Position numbers and translations under genes: made by a program. Positions 11,298 to 23,400 of a DNA stretch of 64,000 nucleotides are shown here, in pieces. Positions within the stretch are counted from its first letter, which is position 1. The number at the start of each line of letters is the position of its first letter. Origin of the DNA: Cyclaneusma minus (taxonomy: Eukaryota > Ascomycota > Leotiomycetes > Marthamycetales > Marthamycetaceae); contig JAKZHN010000024.1 of NCBI GenBank assembly GCA_037179335.1, positions 434,001 through 498,000 of the forward strand, given 5' to 3'. The notes beneath the pieces were generated by a model. That model was not told the DNA's origin. It saw nothing but the letters and a program-made list of their open reading frames with translations, and did no database searches.

Positions 11298-12960
11298 GGT
11301 GGCCTGCCGACGTTTGTATTCGGGGGTCGATGGCTAGAGTGATGGTGACTCGGTGGTTGGGAGCGGTGATGAAAGAGCGACGACGGTGTTGAGAACACGC
11401 CCACACAGGACTTCGAAGATGCTGTACTCTTCATTGTCGAGGGTAGGGAGTCAGGGTCATTGCGCGTGAAAAGTCCCTTGGTGAATGGAAGCTTCGGGCC
11501 AAAAGCGAGGCGACCAAGAGCCAGCAAGACTCTCGCCGGGGATGCGACAGGAACAGGCGCGTTGGGAAGCACTTGGCGGCTAGACAGCGGAGAGTCGCAT
11601 TCAATAGCGGACGGCCGGATTGGGGGTCTGTGTCGCCAGGGTTTAGCAGCCTCACATGCGCTTCCAAACTTTTTTCTTCCCTTTTGAGGTGGACGTGATG
11701 GTGTGATGGCGTAGAGAGATAAGGATCATCCACAGCCGTCTCGCCCTCTTCTTCCACAAGCCACCTTAGCCCGCGGGACCGAGGTCGAGCAAATATGTTC
11801 AAAGAGCGACGACGAGTTGGCGACAGACGGCGACGAGGTCGCGATTGAGATGGAAGTCGCACGGTTAGGCCAGCTGTGGAGCCATTGTTTGCCTCGCCAT
11901 TGGCCTCAAATTCTGGGGTGCATGGCGCTAAAGCGTCATTCAAAAGGCCATGCGCGCGGCACCACTTACCGCCGTCCACGTCGAACAACAGGCAGTCCTC
12001 ATGGCCTTTCATCAGACACAAGGCGAAAGCTACCCCTGAATGTGAAAGCTTGGTAGCTGGCAGCTGCTGAGTGCTGGCTTTCGCAGCGTCTTTTAGAAAC
12101 AACACCAACAGTCAACACTCACGTGTCTAAGTAAGAATGATCACCATTGCCTCTTCTCCTTTTCTCTCTCGTTTCCATTTCCCTTTCACTCTCCTTTTCT
12201 AGTTTCCCCTTGGCCGCATCTCAGGAACATATTCTGAGCTTCGAAACCCGTGGAGTGGAGATCTGGGAAATTGGCTATTGCTGTCAATGGAAGCCCATTA
12301 ACAAGTTTATATGAAGCTTCCGGGCATTGGTTTTAGTTCGGTCTATGTTTGTTTCATGAGGAAAAGTTCTGGTTCAAGGAGCTCACATTCCCACTACTCG
12401 AAAACTTGGCCTTCCTTATCCGAGATACGTCATAAGCGTTGTATTGCATATATGCAATAATATGCTAATGTACTTTCGGTAGGAATTTCTGAGCCAATAT
12501 ACTAATGTACTTGCAGTAAGAATTTCTGAGCCAAATGTGGCCCAGAGCAGAGGTTGGTTCGTCGTAGTTACTAGTTCAAAGGTAAAACAAAGTCGCAAAC
12601 TTTGGATGATAGACAGAGAATAAATAAATAAGCAAGTACCTGCGGAATGTTTAGAAAATGCAGAACTGGCGGAAGTCAAGATCGAATTGTGGATGATGAG
12701 GCGAAGTTGACTTTATTAGCGCCAAGCCTCTTTAAGGGCCCGGCCTGTTACTGCAGTGACAGGGGGAGCAGAAGTCTGTTGCGCTGAGGCCGCTTCACCA
12801 ACTATTTTCTGATCCTCACCTACACGCAGGCAGCACCACTCGTCCTATATTCCAACCAAACTCCCCTCAGACACGAAGCAACAAAGCCTGCAGCTTCGAG
12901 AGACTTCGCGATTGAGCTTTGCGGGATTGCCGGCAGGAACTGCTACCTGGCGCGTCAATC
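11298..12960. other. Intergenic region between divergent BLOC-1-like and Nup53 genes
   Basis: The two start codons face away from each other over 1.66 kb. A 678-nt open frame exists on the minus strand (11431-12108) but shows no recognisable domain. CT-rich tracts at about 12140-12200 look like a promoter pyrimidine stretch. No RNA gene is seen. Confidence 0.4.
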
Positions 12961-14329
12961 ATGCCTCCGCTTATTCTGCACAACGTGGGCGAGGATGAAC
13001 TCTTCGTGGGAGAAGATGGGATCCAGAGACCCTGGGCTGTGATCATGCCAAAGTAAGCCAACCAGCTCCATGTCGTCTCCCGACCACTCTGACTCCAGCA
13101 GCGCCGACGGCCATGCCACTTCGAATCGACGCAAGCATGTTCCCGAGACTGGGAGCTTTGGAAAGTCCACGAGAAGATCAAGATCCAAAACTGGAACGCC
13201 TGCGCGCCGCGAAGACCCAACTATTCTGGCTGCCGATGCCATCTTCGGCCACTTCGGTCAGAAGGCCGCGCCGGAACAACCACAGCAACGAAGGCCGTCC
13301 GTGTCTACTGCCGTGTCGCAACCCAATCTACCCTCACAGTCCCCCGCTGGAGCTCTCGCTACTACCGATGGCAACGCTGGGCCATCGGCCAGATATGTCC
13401 GACAAGTGCCCACCGAAGTGATCCTCCGCGGCTACAATGCGAACCACGAATATGCTGCCATCGGCCACTACGAAAGGATCGGGGGTCGCATCTGCGAAGA
13501 CTACTCGCGCGAACCACCGCCAGAGATTCGAAGATACAAGTATGACGCCCGCGATCCTGCGGTTCTGCGGCGACGACCATTGACCGCAGAGGAGAGGGCA
13601 AAGGCGATGCATTTTGCTGGTGGAGAACATTGGATAAAGGTCACATTTGAGTCGGCAGAGGCTGCTGATCGGGCCATAACAAATTCTCCGCAGCTCATCC
13701 AGGGATTTCTTGTCTATGCAGAGCCCTATCGGGGCGTACCGCCAAATGCTGATGAGCCTGTTCCAGCAGATTCAGATGATCGAGTATCACTTCGCCATGG
13801 ACGAGCCAACCACCGCACAGCCGGCACATCATATCCTCGTCAAAACACTATGCTTCCACGATCCTACATTACATCTGCGCTTTCAGAAGGCTCTCGAGAA
13901 CCCCAGTCCCTCTCCCCACCTGGTTCCTTCAGCTCCTCGAATACCCTGGATACTGCTACATTGTCCTCGGCCACAAGCTCTTCAGCGACACTTGTCGGCC
14001 AGCCGGCATCCCAGCAACCGTCGCAAGCCAACCCCCAGGGGCAGCTACAAACTATGTACTGCAGGAAAATCCCGACGGCCAAGCGCGCCCAGCTTCTTCC
14101 TGCGGACCAGGCCTTGCTCCCGCAGCCCTCTTTTACGCAAAAGGTGGTCAAGAACATCCCGCTGATAGGATGGCTGAGCACAGAAGTAATTGGTAGTGAG
14201 GTGCCGAGAACTGAGATGGGAGAGTTCGACTGGGCAAGGGCAAGCTTGTACTGGAAGATTGTATGGTATTTGGACAATTACTTCAGATGGTTTGGGAACG
14301 AGGTTGCCGGGATGGACAAGGATGAATAA
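12961..14329 (+). CDS. NUP53: Nucleoporin Nup53 (Nup35-type RRM)
   Basis: Inner-ring nucleoporin that links membrane and core nucleoporins. The model is join(12961..13052, 13099..14329), 440 aa. Exon 1 supplies MPPLILHNVGEDELFVGED, and the intron 13053..13098 joins in frame to NSADGHATSNRRKHVPETG. A Ser/Arg-rich region (TGSFGKSTRRSRSKTGTP) precedes the atypical Nup35 RRM at about residues 130-250. The RRM shows PTEVILRGYNANHEYAAIG, then HWIKVTFESAEAADRAI and GFLVYAEPYRG. A disordered Ser/Gln region follows, and the C-terminus ends in an amphipathic helix (WKIVWYLDNYFRWFGNE) of the kind that contacts the nuclear membrane. Starting at the later ATG (13070) would lose the conserved N-terminus. 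Confidence 0.85.
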
Positions 14330-14882
14330 GGAGAGATACCCAGATGTAGACAAGGGGGCCCATACATAGGTAATGCATGCATGAAGAGGCGTTAAAGGAG
14401 GATACAAATCATCTTGGTCGGGATTGCTCCATTGTTTTTACTGTATGACGAGAAAGGTCGAGATAGTTGTGATAAAAGCTATTTCGTAGAGCTCAAGGCA
14501 GTACGTGTGGACTACCTTTTTCTCTTGAAGGAAGCATCGTATGCCGTGAATGCGATATTAAGATGATACGAAATCTGGCAGTTTACAGACATGTAATAAT
14601 CTGGTGAGGTCAATGCAGCTGGCATGGCGACGCACGATGCGGCGATGCTCCCGGCGCTAGGTACGTCTGTTTAGGAAGTTTGTTTTGGTTGTCATGAGAC
14701 TTAACCTTTTGGTCCGAACTTTATATATTGCTATCTCGGATCTCTGGAAAATTAAACAACAGGCGTAGAATCCGGGTTTTCTTCCAACTTTGAAGCTCAT
14801 TTGAAGCTCAAGGCCGTCTATTCCACCGAGGATTTCCATCCATACTGGAAGTGGAGCTGCATCAACTTCCATTCCGATAAGC
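14330..14882. other. Spacer between Nup53 and Ivy1
   Basis: Nup53 3' region and Ivy1 5' region on the same strand. The minus-strand ORF here is a shadow without signature. Confidence 0.4.
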
Positions 14883-16346
14883 GTGTTGACCCCCACCTCT
14901 GGAGGTAACAGCAACAAAGCTCCGTCTGCTCCCACTCAGTTGCAGCACAACATGTCGGCATCCCGGCCCCCCTCGCCCTCCCCAAGCCAGCTGCCTCCTA
15001 TTCCCGGCTCTCCCTCCTACTCCTATGCCTCCACAGCCAACCCTCTCGGCAGCACATTCAACCTGCCCCTTCCCCCACCTCCACGCCCCGCTCACGCCGT
15101 CCTCTCCAAGTCCGACCTCGAAGCCTCTCAGTCCACCTATGCCGATCTCCTCAGCACCGCAAAAGCCTACCGTACTGCCCTCGCAACCCTCTCCTCTGCC
15201 GCCAGCGCTTTCGGCTCTGCCCTCGAAGGCTGTGCACGCCTCAAGGAAGCCCGGTCACCTTCCGTCCAACCAGGCCGCAATGTCACCTCCACCAATCCCC
15301 GGTCCGTCGAAGGCTCGGTATCGAATTTGCAGAACAACGGCAGTGCAAGACGCTTTGATTTGAACGGCGAAGGAAATGGTGAAGAGACTTGCTCGGCCGA
15401 TTCTTTACTTGCTGCGTCGGGCCTGCATCATCTCTTCGCCAACCACTCGCAGATTCTCTCCGAAACCGTGTATCGCAGCTTCGAAGTCCCTTTGCTGCAT
15501 GATTTCGATACCTGGACCGATGCTATCGAGAACGAATCGCTGGCTTACGCTTCCTCTACCAAGAATCTGTCCAAGGAGATTCGATACATGGAGAAAGAGG
15601 GGCTCAAACTACACAAGCAGCGGAAACGAGACGTGAACAAGTTCAGGAATCATCTGGTGGCTTTGACGGGGAAATTGGACGCGATGACGGAATTACATGG
15701 CAGACATGCACGGGAACTGCTGAGAGAAACGCAGGACGTGAGCAACAGGGTTGTGGAAGCAGTGGGCAGTCTGTCTCGCGCCGAAGTAGAGATTTTCGAC
15801 TGCCTGGCGCGTAAGGGCTGGGCTGGTGGCGGGCTGGACGACTTGCTCGAGAAGGGGTCGGATATTTTTGGAGAGGAGGCGGTCAATACGCTGGATCACA
15901 GTGTTCAAGATGGCGGTGCGGGGGCAGACGGAAAGAAGATCTTCAGCGTGCTGCCACAGAAAAGCATCCTGGCTGCAAGTGCTGTGGCCGACGGAGATAG
16001 TGTTTCTGCGACTGGAATGGCACATAAGAGGACCGATAGTCTGGGCATTGAGGGCGATAGGATGTATCAGAGCCTGGGAGCGGTGGTAGAACATGACACG
16101 AGAAGTATTTTCTCGACGGAAAGCGAGTTCAATAAGATCAGGGGAGTGAGGCCGTTCAGCCCACCTCCGGTTGAGAGGATTGAAGAGGAAGTGAACAGAG
16201 GGGGGAGTGGACTGGCGAGAAAGGTGTCAGAGGGCGAGGATAGCGTGGAGACCGTTGTGAGATCTGGCGAAGGCAAGGCTGGAAGCGAGGATGAAAGGGG
16301 TAGGGAAAGGAGGTGGAGTGTCACCGATGAGGATTCGTCTGATTAG
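14883..16346 (+). CDS. IVY1: Ivy1-like vacuolar phospholipid-binding protein
   Basis: Single exon, 487 aa. In yeast, Ivy1 is an inverse-BAR protein on the vacuole that binds Ypt7, Vps33 and phosphoinositides and influences TORC1 signalling. The first about 80 residues are Pro/Ser-rich. A long helical region (about 80-350) shows STYADLLSTAKAYRTALATL, ASGLHHLFANHSQILSETVY and FDTWTDAIENESLAYASSTK. It continues with KEIRYMEKEGLKLHKQRKRD and SRAEVEIFDCLARKGWAGGG. This is the fungal Ivy1/IMD-like arrangement. The C-terminal 130 residues are acidic and disordered. An alternative in-frame start (MSASRPPS) lies at 14952. The overall architecture is clear; functional equivalence to yeast Ivy1 is inferred. 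Confidence 0.75.
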   Translation: MLTPTSGGNSNKAPSAPTQLQHNMSASRPPSPSPSQLPPIPGSPSYSYASTANPLGSTFNLPLPPPPRPAHAVLSKSDLEASQSTYADLLSTAKAYRTALATLSSAASAFGSALEGCARLKEARSPSVQPGRNVTSTNPRSVEGSVSNLQNNGSARRFDLNGEGNGEETCSADSLLAASGLHHLFANHSQILSETVYRSFEVPLLHDFDTWTDAIENESLAYASSTKNLSKEIRYMEKEGLKLHKQRKRDVNKFRNHLVALTGKLDAMTELHGRHARELLRETQDVSNRVVEAVGSLSRAEVEIFDCLARKGWAGGGLDDLLEKGSDIFGEEAVNTLDHSVQDGGAGADGKKIFSVLPQKSILAASAVADGDSVSATGMAHKRTDSLGIEGDRMYQSLGAVVEHDTRSIFSTESEFNKIRGVRPFSPPPVERIEEEVNRGGSGLARKVSEGEDSVETVVRSGEGKAGSEDERGRERRWSVTDEDSSD

Positions 16347-16907
16347 TGATGTTAACAATGAGCAATGGGTCGGCGTTTTTGGTAGAATGGGTCTGATGGT
16401 GGCAGGCGACTGTCGCGTGCCATGGCCTGACACTGGTTTGGCTATGTCAGTACGCTTTTACTCGTACTTCTGCGGGCAGTAGTGATATGTATTTCAATTT
16501 AGAACATGAAGCAGTACAACATGACTCCCGTCATGGCCCTCTTCCGTGATTCGAAGAGGATGCTTCTGTCATCCTGCCTACACAAATGGCGACCGAGGCA
16601 TGCTGCTGAGTATAGATATCCCCGTGCCGCCCCCGTGTCTCGCACTTTCGAATATTCCATGATCATCATCATGGCTTCTTAATACTAGAATCCAGCGGTG
16701 GGTGTAGTTTTTTTGGCATCTCTAGGTAAGCATCAGTTTTCGGAACTTCTTACATGTACCTCCAATAGAGTTCTCAGTTCCCCGCAATCCGCTAAACGTC
16801 AGTCGTCATTGGTAATTCACACTCGTCCAGTGTCCTTCTCAAATATCACAAACCACTTCGAACTCTCCACATTTCACGACCCATTTTTTACAATTTTCAA
16901 CGCCAGG
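16347..16907. other. Spacer, no gene seen
   Basis: About 560 bp between Ivy1 and the next gene on the same strand. Nothing beyond expected 3' and 5' untranslated and promoter DNA is recognised. Confidence 0.4.
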
Positions 16908-18076
16908 ATGGATACATCTGCTCAGCTCTATGAATATCAAGGCCTGAGCCACGGGACACACGAGACGAGCAGTGGCTCGCGGGTGTCCTTCTACCATACT
17001 GCCAGAACCTCTGACAAACCAGTCATAGTAATGATCCATGGATGGCCGCAGACCTCGTATATGTTAGTACTTCCATCTTACGAAACAAATCCCATCTTGG
17101 AAAGTGGCTGATATTCTCATCAGGTGGCGTCACGTGAGTTGTTTGCTTCCTGTCCTTTCCAACCCGCGCGTAATACCGTAGAATTGCCTAATAACATGAA
17201 CCGCCTCTAGATCATCCCATTGTTCCAAAAGCAATATCCGGACCACGCCCTATTCATCCCAGATGTCCGTCTCCACCCCCCAATCCTCGTTTACTAGCTC
17301 AAGCCTAACCATTTGACTCACAGGTCCCAGGCTACGGCCACTCCACCCCGCCCCCCGACGGCAACTTCTCCAAGCTCCACATCGGCACCATCATCCTCTC
17401 CGCTCTCGCAGCCACCTACACCCCCAGTTCCAATGACAAACCACTCCCCGTAATCCTCATCGGCCACGACCGCGGCGCTCGCATCATCCACCGCCTCGCC
17501 GTCTCCCGCACCTCCTTCCCCTCCATTCAAATATCTGCTATCATTCTCTGCGACATCATCCCCACCGTCGCGCAATTCGCCGCCTTCGCCAACCCCGTCA
17601 ACCTAACTCGCTATTTCCACTGGGGTTTCTTGCCCGTGCTGCCTCTAAGCGTGCCCATGATCTGTGCATTCGGCGGCTCCAACTTCTGCAAAAGGGTTAT
17701 GCAGGGCGGCGTAGGCTCTCACGAGAAATCCAAAGAAAATTTGTTTAGCAACGATGCTTTGGAAGTTTATGGAAAGTGTTTTGAGAATGAGGAAACGGTG
17801 AAGGCGAGTTGTAAGGACTATGAGGCGGCGGCGACACAGGATTATGGGGAGCAGGTGAGGGATCAGGAAGAGGGACGGAAGGTGGATGTGAGGTGTTTGG
17901 TGGTGTATAGTGAGGGGAATGTGGGGAAGATGGCGGATGTGCCGGGGATTTGGAAAGAGTGGGTGGGGGATGAGAAGTTGCTGACGACGAAGGGGGTGGG
18001 GGATGGGTTTGGGCATTTCTTTTTGGAGGAGGCGCCGGAGATGGCGTTTGGGTTTATGCGAGACTTCTTGGGTTAG
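16908..18076 (+). CDS. Alpha/beta hydrolase, epoxide-hydrolase-like (GHDRG elbow)
   Basis: The model is join(16908..17062, 17124..17133, 17211..17264, 17324..18076), 323 aa. The join gives the continuous oxyanion motif VIVMIHGWPQTSYMWRHIIP. The second exon is only 10 nt and supplies the bases for MWRH, and every junction is GT..AG. Family motifs are HGWPQ (oxyanion hole), PDVPGYGHS, the nucleophile elbow GHDRGA with Asp in the position used by epoxide hydrolases and haloalkane dehalogenases, and a late GDGFGHFF that supplies the catalytic His. No signal peptide is seen, so it is probably cytosolic. Substrate unknown. Its 3' third has strikingly high G content in third positions (17880-18010) compared with the C-rich first half. 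Confidence 0.8.
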
Positions 18077-18859
18077 GGAATTGAGTTGCACTGATGACTC
18101 GCAGAGGAAAGGTATTGGCAGTTGAAGATATGGCAAGTTGCTTCCATCTTAGCATGACCGGACTAGACGGTGGCCTCTAAGCATTTGTTGCAGAACGCAA
18201 GTTTAAGTGCCCCGGAAGTTCAGTTCTACCAACCCGGCATTCTTCTTACCCTAGGCCAAGAACCCCGAACCCTCTATTTGTCAATAGGGGCTTGGGACAA
18301 AAGGGAGGTGATATCAAGTGAGGCACGTGAACATGGTGAACCTCCAAGTTTTGTTCCACATCGTAGAGAGACCATGACGCAACGAGTCTCGCCGCACCTA
18401 CCACAAAGCCTGTTTAGCTATGTGGTCGCACATCATCGAAAAGCCTTGTCAGACAAGTTTCAACCGAGCGAGACCTGGCGAGAATTGCGAAAGCCTTCTG
18501 TTGCACATCGCGAAATGGCGTAAACGTAAACCACTTCTACGCCTACTCTGGCGCGTGCTCTTGTGTCAGGGAGAAGGTCTCCCGAAAGCAAATGCGAGAC
18601 TTCGGTATTGTAAACTCCAATGAGCCAGCGAGTAAAGGACGTTGGCTTCGAAAGCGGGAAAATGAATCATGCCTCCCGATCTTTTGGTATATGGAAACGA
18701 CGCAGTGTCATGAAACGTCGAGATCAGTTCTTCCCCCCGAACGCCTTTGCTGTTGCAGAATGCAGCACCTTTTCCGCGACCCAGCCAACCCACCATAGAA
18801 CGCCATCCCATGCGCAGCCCGAGTTGTATGTATTGTCAGATTTGTAGCGGCTCGAACTC
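18077..18859. other. Convergent spacer, no gene seen
   Basis: Lies between the 3' ends of the hydrolase and Nse1. Only short unsupported ORFs. Confidence 0.4.
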
Positions 18860-19930
18860 CTATTCCTCATCATCTTCCTCACCATCATCCTGCACCTCTT
18901 CACCTTCGCCATCGTCCTGCACCTCCTCCTCTTCTTCCTCTGGCTCTGGATCTGGCTCACGCTCCACCCGCCTACCACTGCCTCTTTTCGCCTTTTTGGC
19001 CCCTGCTTCCGCCGCTCGTTCGCCGACATAGTCCTTGGCCGTCCAGTCGCGGTCCCACGGCGTTTTGCACACCGGGCACTTCCTGTCCATCCGCGTCCTC
19101 CAAAATGCCTGCTCACAAACATCGTGTAACCTCACAGTGCACTCCCTGTCCTTACACCTCTTCCCCACCGTCACAATATCCTTGCAAGCCTGGCAGAACT
19201 TGATCCTCTGCCACTGCCTCGGATTCACACCCCGATGTCCACTCCCACTCGCCTCGCCGACCTCCTCATCGTTATACGTCGTAACCAGATAGTTTTTCAA
19301 CTCCAGCAGTGTCCTCGGACTCAGCGAGTAGTAGTTGTTGCTGTGCTCCAACCAGCCCGCCGCCACCAGCGTCTTCAAGAAGTTCTCTCCCTCATCCAAC
19401 TTCACGCCCTTATCCTGCCCCTGCGTCATCTGGCCCTCCCCCTCCCCGTCTTCGCCATTCGCACTGGACCTTCCATTCGTACTAGACCTCCCATTCGTAG
19501 TCCTCCTGGGCGGTTTGCAGAACGAAAGCGCCATCATCCCCTTCACCGCCATGATCTCCGCGCCCTTGCGATTATTCACATCAAACATGCCATCAATAAC
19601 CCTCTTCAGGAAGCCAATTTCCTCGACGCTGTGCACGGTCGCCATCTGGCTCATCGCGTCAGAACTGCTGTTCACGATGCTCCAGGTCCGCTCGCCCGAT
19701 TTCTGGTGCACGGCGCTACGGATTTCGTAGTCGTATGGCGAGATTGCTTGGGCGGCGACGGCGATGTAGGCTTCCAGGTCGCCAAGTTCTACGACATCGG
19801 CATCGACGGCGCGGCCTTCGTGTATGCTGAAGATGCTCGCGAGTATAGGACGGGCGGTTTTGAGTGTGAGGCTGCCGCGCGCGAGAAGGGCTTGGAGGAA
19901 TGCGCGATTGGTGTCATTGTAGTCGTCCAT
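18860..19930 (-). CDS. NSE1: Nse1, RING-like subunit of the SMC5/6 complex
   Basis: E3-ligase-type subunit of the SMC5-SMC6 DNA-repair complex in the nucleus. I place the start at MDDYNDTNRAFLQALLARG (19930), because family members begin this way; an in-frame upstream ATG at 19966 would add 12 residues. 356 aa. Winged-helix repeats cover about 1-230 (IGFLKRVIDGMFDVNNRKGA; FLKTLVAAGWLEHSNNYYSL), interrupted by a species-specific Asn/Gly/Ser insert (TNGRSSTNGRSSANGEDG). The variant RING is C-x2-C...C-x4-C...H-x2-C...C-x2-C (FCQACKD, KRCKDRECTVRLHDVCEQ, KCPVCKTPW). The C-terminus is a basic then very acidic tail. Single exon. Confidence 0.9.
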   Translation of the reverse strand: MDDYNDTNRAFLQALLARGSLTLKTARPILASIFSIHEGRAVDADVVELGDLEAYIAVAAQAISPYDYEIRSAVHQKSGERTWSIVNSSSDAMSQMATVHSVEEIGFLKRVIDGMFDVNNRKGAEIMAVKGMMALSFCKPPRRTTNGRSSTNGRSSANGEDGEGEGQMTQGQDKGVKLDEGENFLKTLVAAGWLEHSNNYYSLSPRTLLELKNYLVTTYNDEEVGEASGSGHRGVNPRQWQRIKFCQACKDIVTVGKRCKDRECTVRLHDVCEQAFWRTRMDRKCPVCKTPWDRDWTAKDYVGERAAEAGAKKAKRGSGRRVEREPDPEPEEEEEEVQDDGEGEEVQDDGEEDDEE

Positions 19931-20460
19931 TTTGCAGATGTATGTGACGTATTTCCCGGTAGACACTGACGGAGACGCAAAGCCTTTTGTGGTGTGTCGG
20001 GATGCGCTTGCTGGAGGAATACGCGTTTGTTGACGGGAGACGCGCTTCCAAATTTCGCGTTGATGGCTGGGGGGCGTCGGTTTATCAATAAATTTCTATA
20101 TATGCACACCCACTCTCGCTACGCTTTATTCAAACCCCTCTTCGCCAAAATCAACCCCGCAATCACCATCAAACCTAGCCAGCAGTCTACAGCACCATAT
20201 TTGAATCTCGAGCAATGCGATGGGCCAACATTTTCTGCTTTCGTAATTCATCATGTATATTGAAACTAACTGACTTGGTCTTTCCCACAGAATGTACTAA
20301 CAACAAAACGCTGAGCATCTACCTGCGACCCTCTAACGCGCGAGGTAGTGACGGGGGTATGAAATCATGCCGACTCGAAAAGGCCAACAAAAAACCCCAA
20401 AACCCAACATAGAACCAAAGCAAAGCCGACACCCCGCTGTTCTCCTCCTCACATCGCGAT
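19931..20460. other. Spacer between PKS 3' end and Nse1 start
   Basis: 530 bp; should contain the Nse1 promoter and PKS terminator. No gene seen. Confidence 0.4.
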
Positions 20461-23400
20461 CTATTTGTTCTCGCCTTGTGCTGCGCCTGCTTCCCTCAGC
20501 TTGAGCAGCACCGCCATCCTCGACTTCCGTACGATATCATCAACAAGCACCCTCAGAGATTTGGCCGTCATCAATTCCAACATCTGGAATCCTGCTTCAG
20601 TCTCCCTTGTGATCCAGTTCCGGACTTCCACGAGCACCAAACTGTCCATTCCAAAGCTGGCAACCGGCACGTCTCCGTCGATCTCGTCCACAGGAAGCAT
20701 AAGCACCGCACTGATCTTGGCTCGCAGGTCCGCAAGGATGAGCTCTTTGGCCTCGTCGACGTTGCTTGCAAGCGCCATCTTCTGTGTTAGCGACAAGGTA
20801 GCCGCATTGTTTGCCAACGCCTCCGAAGTCGCGGCGGCCGCCTCCTTCAAGACCTCGAAGCGCTTGTCGTTCAGCCAGAAGTGCGAACGCTCGTTCTCGG
20901 GCATGGCCTTGAGGCCGGTGATGCAGAAATCATCACATGCCTCGGTGAAGCGTCCACTCACTGCTGCCGCAACGAGCGCGTGGATCTCTTTTTCGGACAG
21001 AGCCTTGTCACCGAAAACGTTGTCGAGCAGTGCTGCCGTGTCAGCGTGTTCAGCAACGAAGCCCACTTCATCGACGGCTGCTAGAGCAAGGGATGTTCCT
21101 GGGAGACCGAGCGCGTGGCGGTAAGAGATGAAGGAATCCAAAAAGGTGTTTGCGGCTGCGTATGCGGCTTGTCCACGATTTCCCACAATTCCGGACAACG
21201 ACGAAAGTGCAATGAAGAAATCCAGAGGCGTATCAAGAAGGGCGTTGTGCAGATTCCATGTCCCGGCGACCTTCGGGGCAAGGACGGCATTGAAGTCGGC
21301 GTGGCTGGTAGATTCGAAAAAAGCATCCCTGAGTACCATAGCCGCCTGGATGACACCACGAATAGGGGGCATCGACTTGAGCTCGCCCATGAGGTGAGAT
21401 ACCGACTCAGACGAGCTCACATCGCAGCTTTGCACAAGGATGGTGGCGCCCAGGCTCTTCATCTCGCTGATGTGGGACTCGATCTTGGGTCCAGCACGGC
21501 CGGTACGAGAAAGAAGGACGATGTTTCGGGCTCCTTTGCTGACCATGTATTGACTGATGCTGCGGCCAATACCGCCAGTACCTCCGACGATCTGTCATTG
21601 AATTAGCAACCAAAGGGCAGATGGAAAAGGCAAGGGAGTATACGTACCAGGTAGGTGGCATCAGCATTGAACAGCTGATCCTTGATCTTCGGCATAGCGG
21701 CTTTGACTTTGTCGCCATCCTTGGGGACGATCACAATCTTACCCATAGCCTTGCCAGTCTGCAGTGCTCTGAAAGCAGCTTCGATATCCGAGATCGGGTA
21801 AGTAGTCATAGGCCGAATAGGCTTCAAGAGACCCATGTCGAACAAAAGAAGCACGTCAGCAAGCAGCTTCTTCATCAGCTTCGGTCTCTCCTTCGCCAAA
21901 ATCGTCTCGTCGAACGAAGCAAACGTCGCATTGTTTGCAAACTGTTGCATCTCCAAGCGAGAGTTGTTGACAATATCCTTCTTGCCAATTTCGACGAAGC
22001 GACCAAAATGAGCCAGGCATTCCCAAGTCGCCTGCAGAGCATCGCCAGCCAACGAGTTGAGCACAACGTCAACACCTTCACCATGCGTTGCGGCCTTGAT
22101 GCCAGCTGAGAAGGAAGTGTCGCGGGAGAAGAAGATGTGGTCTGCATCCAAGCCATACTCCTTAATCAAGAAGTCTTTCTTGTCGACGCTACCAACGGTA
22201 GCAAAGATCTCGGCGTTGACCATTTTGGCCAATTGGATAGCGGCTTGACCAACTCCTCCTGCCGCAGCATGAATGAGCACTTTCTCGCCCTTCACAAGCC
22301 TTGCGATATTAAAGAGAGCATAGTAAGCTGTGCCGTAGACGATTGGAACCGTCGATGCGACATCGAAAGGCATATCGCTGCTGATCTTCGACACGCTTGA
22401 GGCGGGACATCTGGCATGGGTCGCGAATGTTCCGTGGGCCATTGCGCAGACTGAATCTCCAATTTTGAAATCGGAAACGCCCTTGCCCATTCCGACAATC
22501 ACACCACTGCACTCCTGGCCGAGACGGTCTATGGGCAGTTGGCCCATGGCGATCATGATGTCCTTGAAGTTGAGTGCCGCTGCCTTGACTTCAATTTCAA
22601 CGAAGTTGTCAGGAATAGGGGTAGCAAACGCTTCGTCATCGGTGAAGTAGCTATCCACTTATTAGCCCCAGTTCTCTATTCTCTTTTCCTATTCATGGAG
22701 CCAAATATTGAGAGCGATTCAACAAGAACAAAAAAAAAGTGGTGGACTCACAGTGTATCCAGTGACCCTGGAGTATCGATGACTAGCTTCAATGGCCTCC
22801 CTGGCTGTGCAAAGTTCTGAAGACTGGCACTTTGATGGCTTTCCTTTGCTGACGTAGTCAGCTGATCCATCGTCGAGTTTGCGGCGGCGGCAGTGACAAC
22901 GCGAGGCACAAAAACTTGGCCATTCCTCTCCATATACTCCTTCTCAGCATCCTTAACACCAGGAGCGAACGACTTTCTGAAGGAGTCGATGAGAATGTCA
23001 GCAACCTTTGTCTCGGAAGCCTTGTTCTGGAGATCGAAGTCCACAGTCACGAAGTTGAGTTCGGTCTCCGATCGAACTGAACGAGACAAGCCTAGAACCA
23101 ATGATGCCTCTGGATCCTGGCCATTAGCTCCTCGCGTGACCCACATAACACCCTTTGCTGCCGCCAGCATCTTCTTCATGCGACCGAAAGTGGACTCGTC
23201 CATCGTACGTAAGAGAGGCTTCTCAACCTCGGCGAGGACGATGCACACATTGTTCTCTGCCTCAACGTCGGCAAACGAGCAGACGGTGGGGTTCTTGCCT
23301 GTGAGCGCCTGCAGTCGCTGTTGCAATTCTGATAGCAGGACTGTGTCCACGTCGCTTCCGCAGACAATAGAAACATCTTCCACAAACCCATGACCGTTAC

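Noticed and set aside
11431..12108. Open frame of 225 codons upstream of the BLOC-1-like gene
   Set aside because: No domain, unusual composition, and overlapping open frames on both strands as expected in GC-rich spacer DNA.
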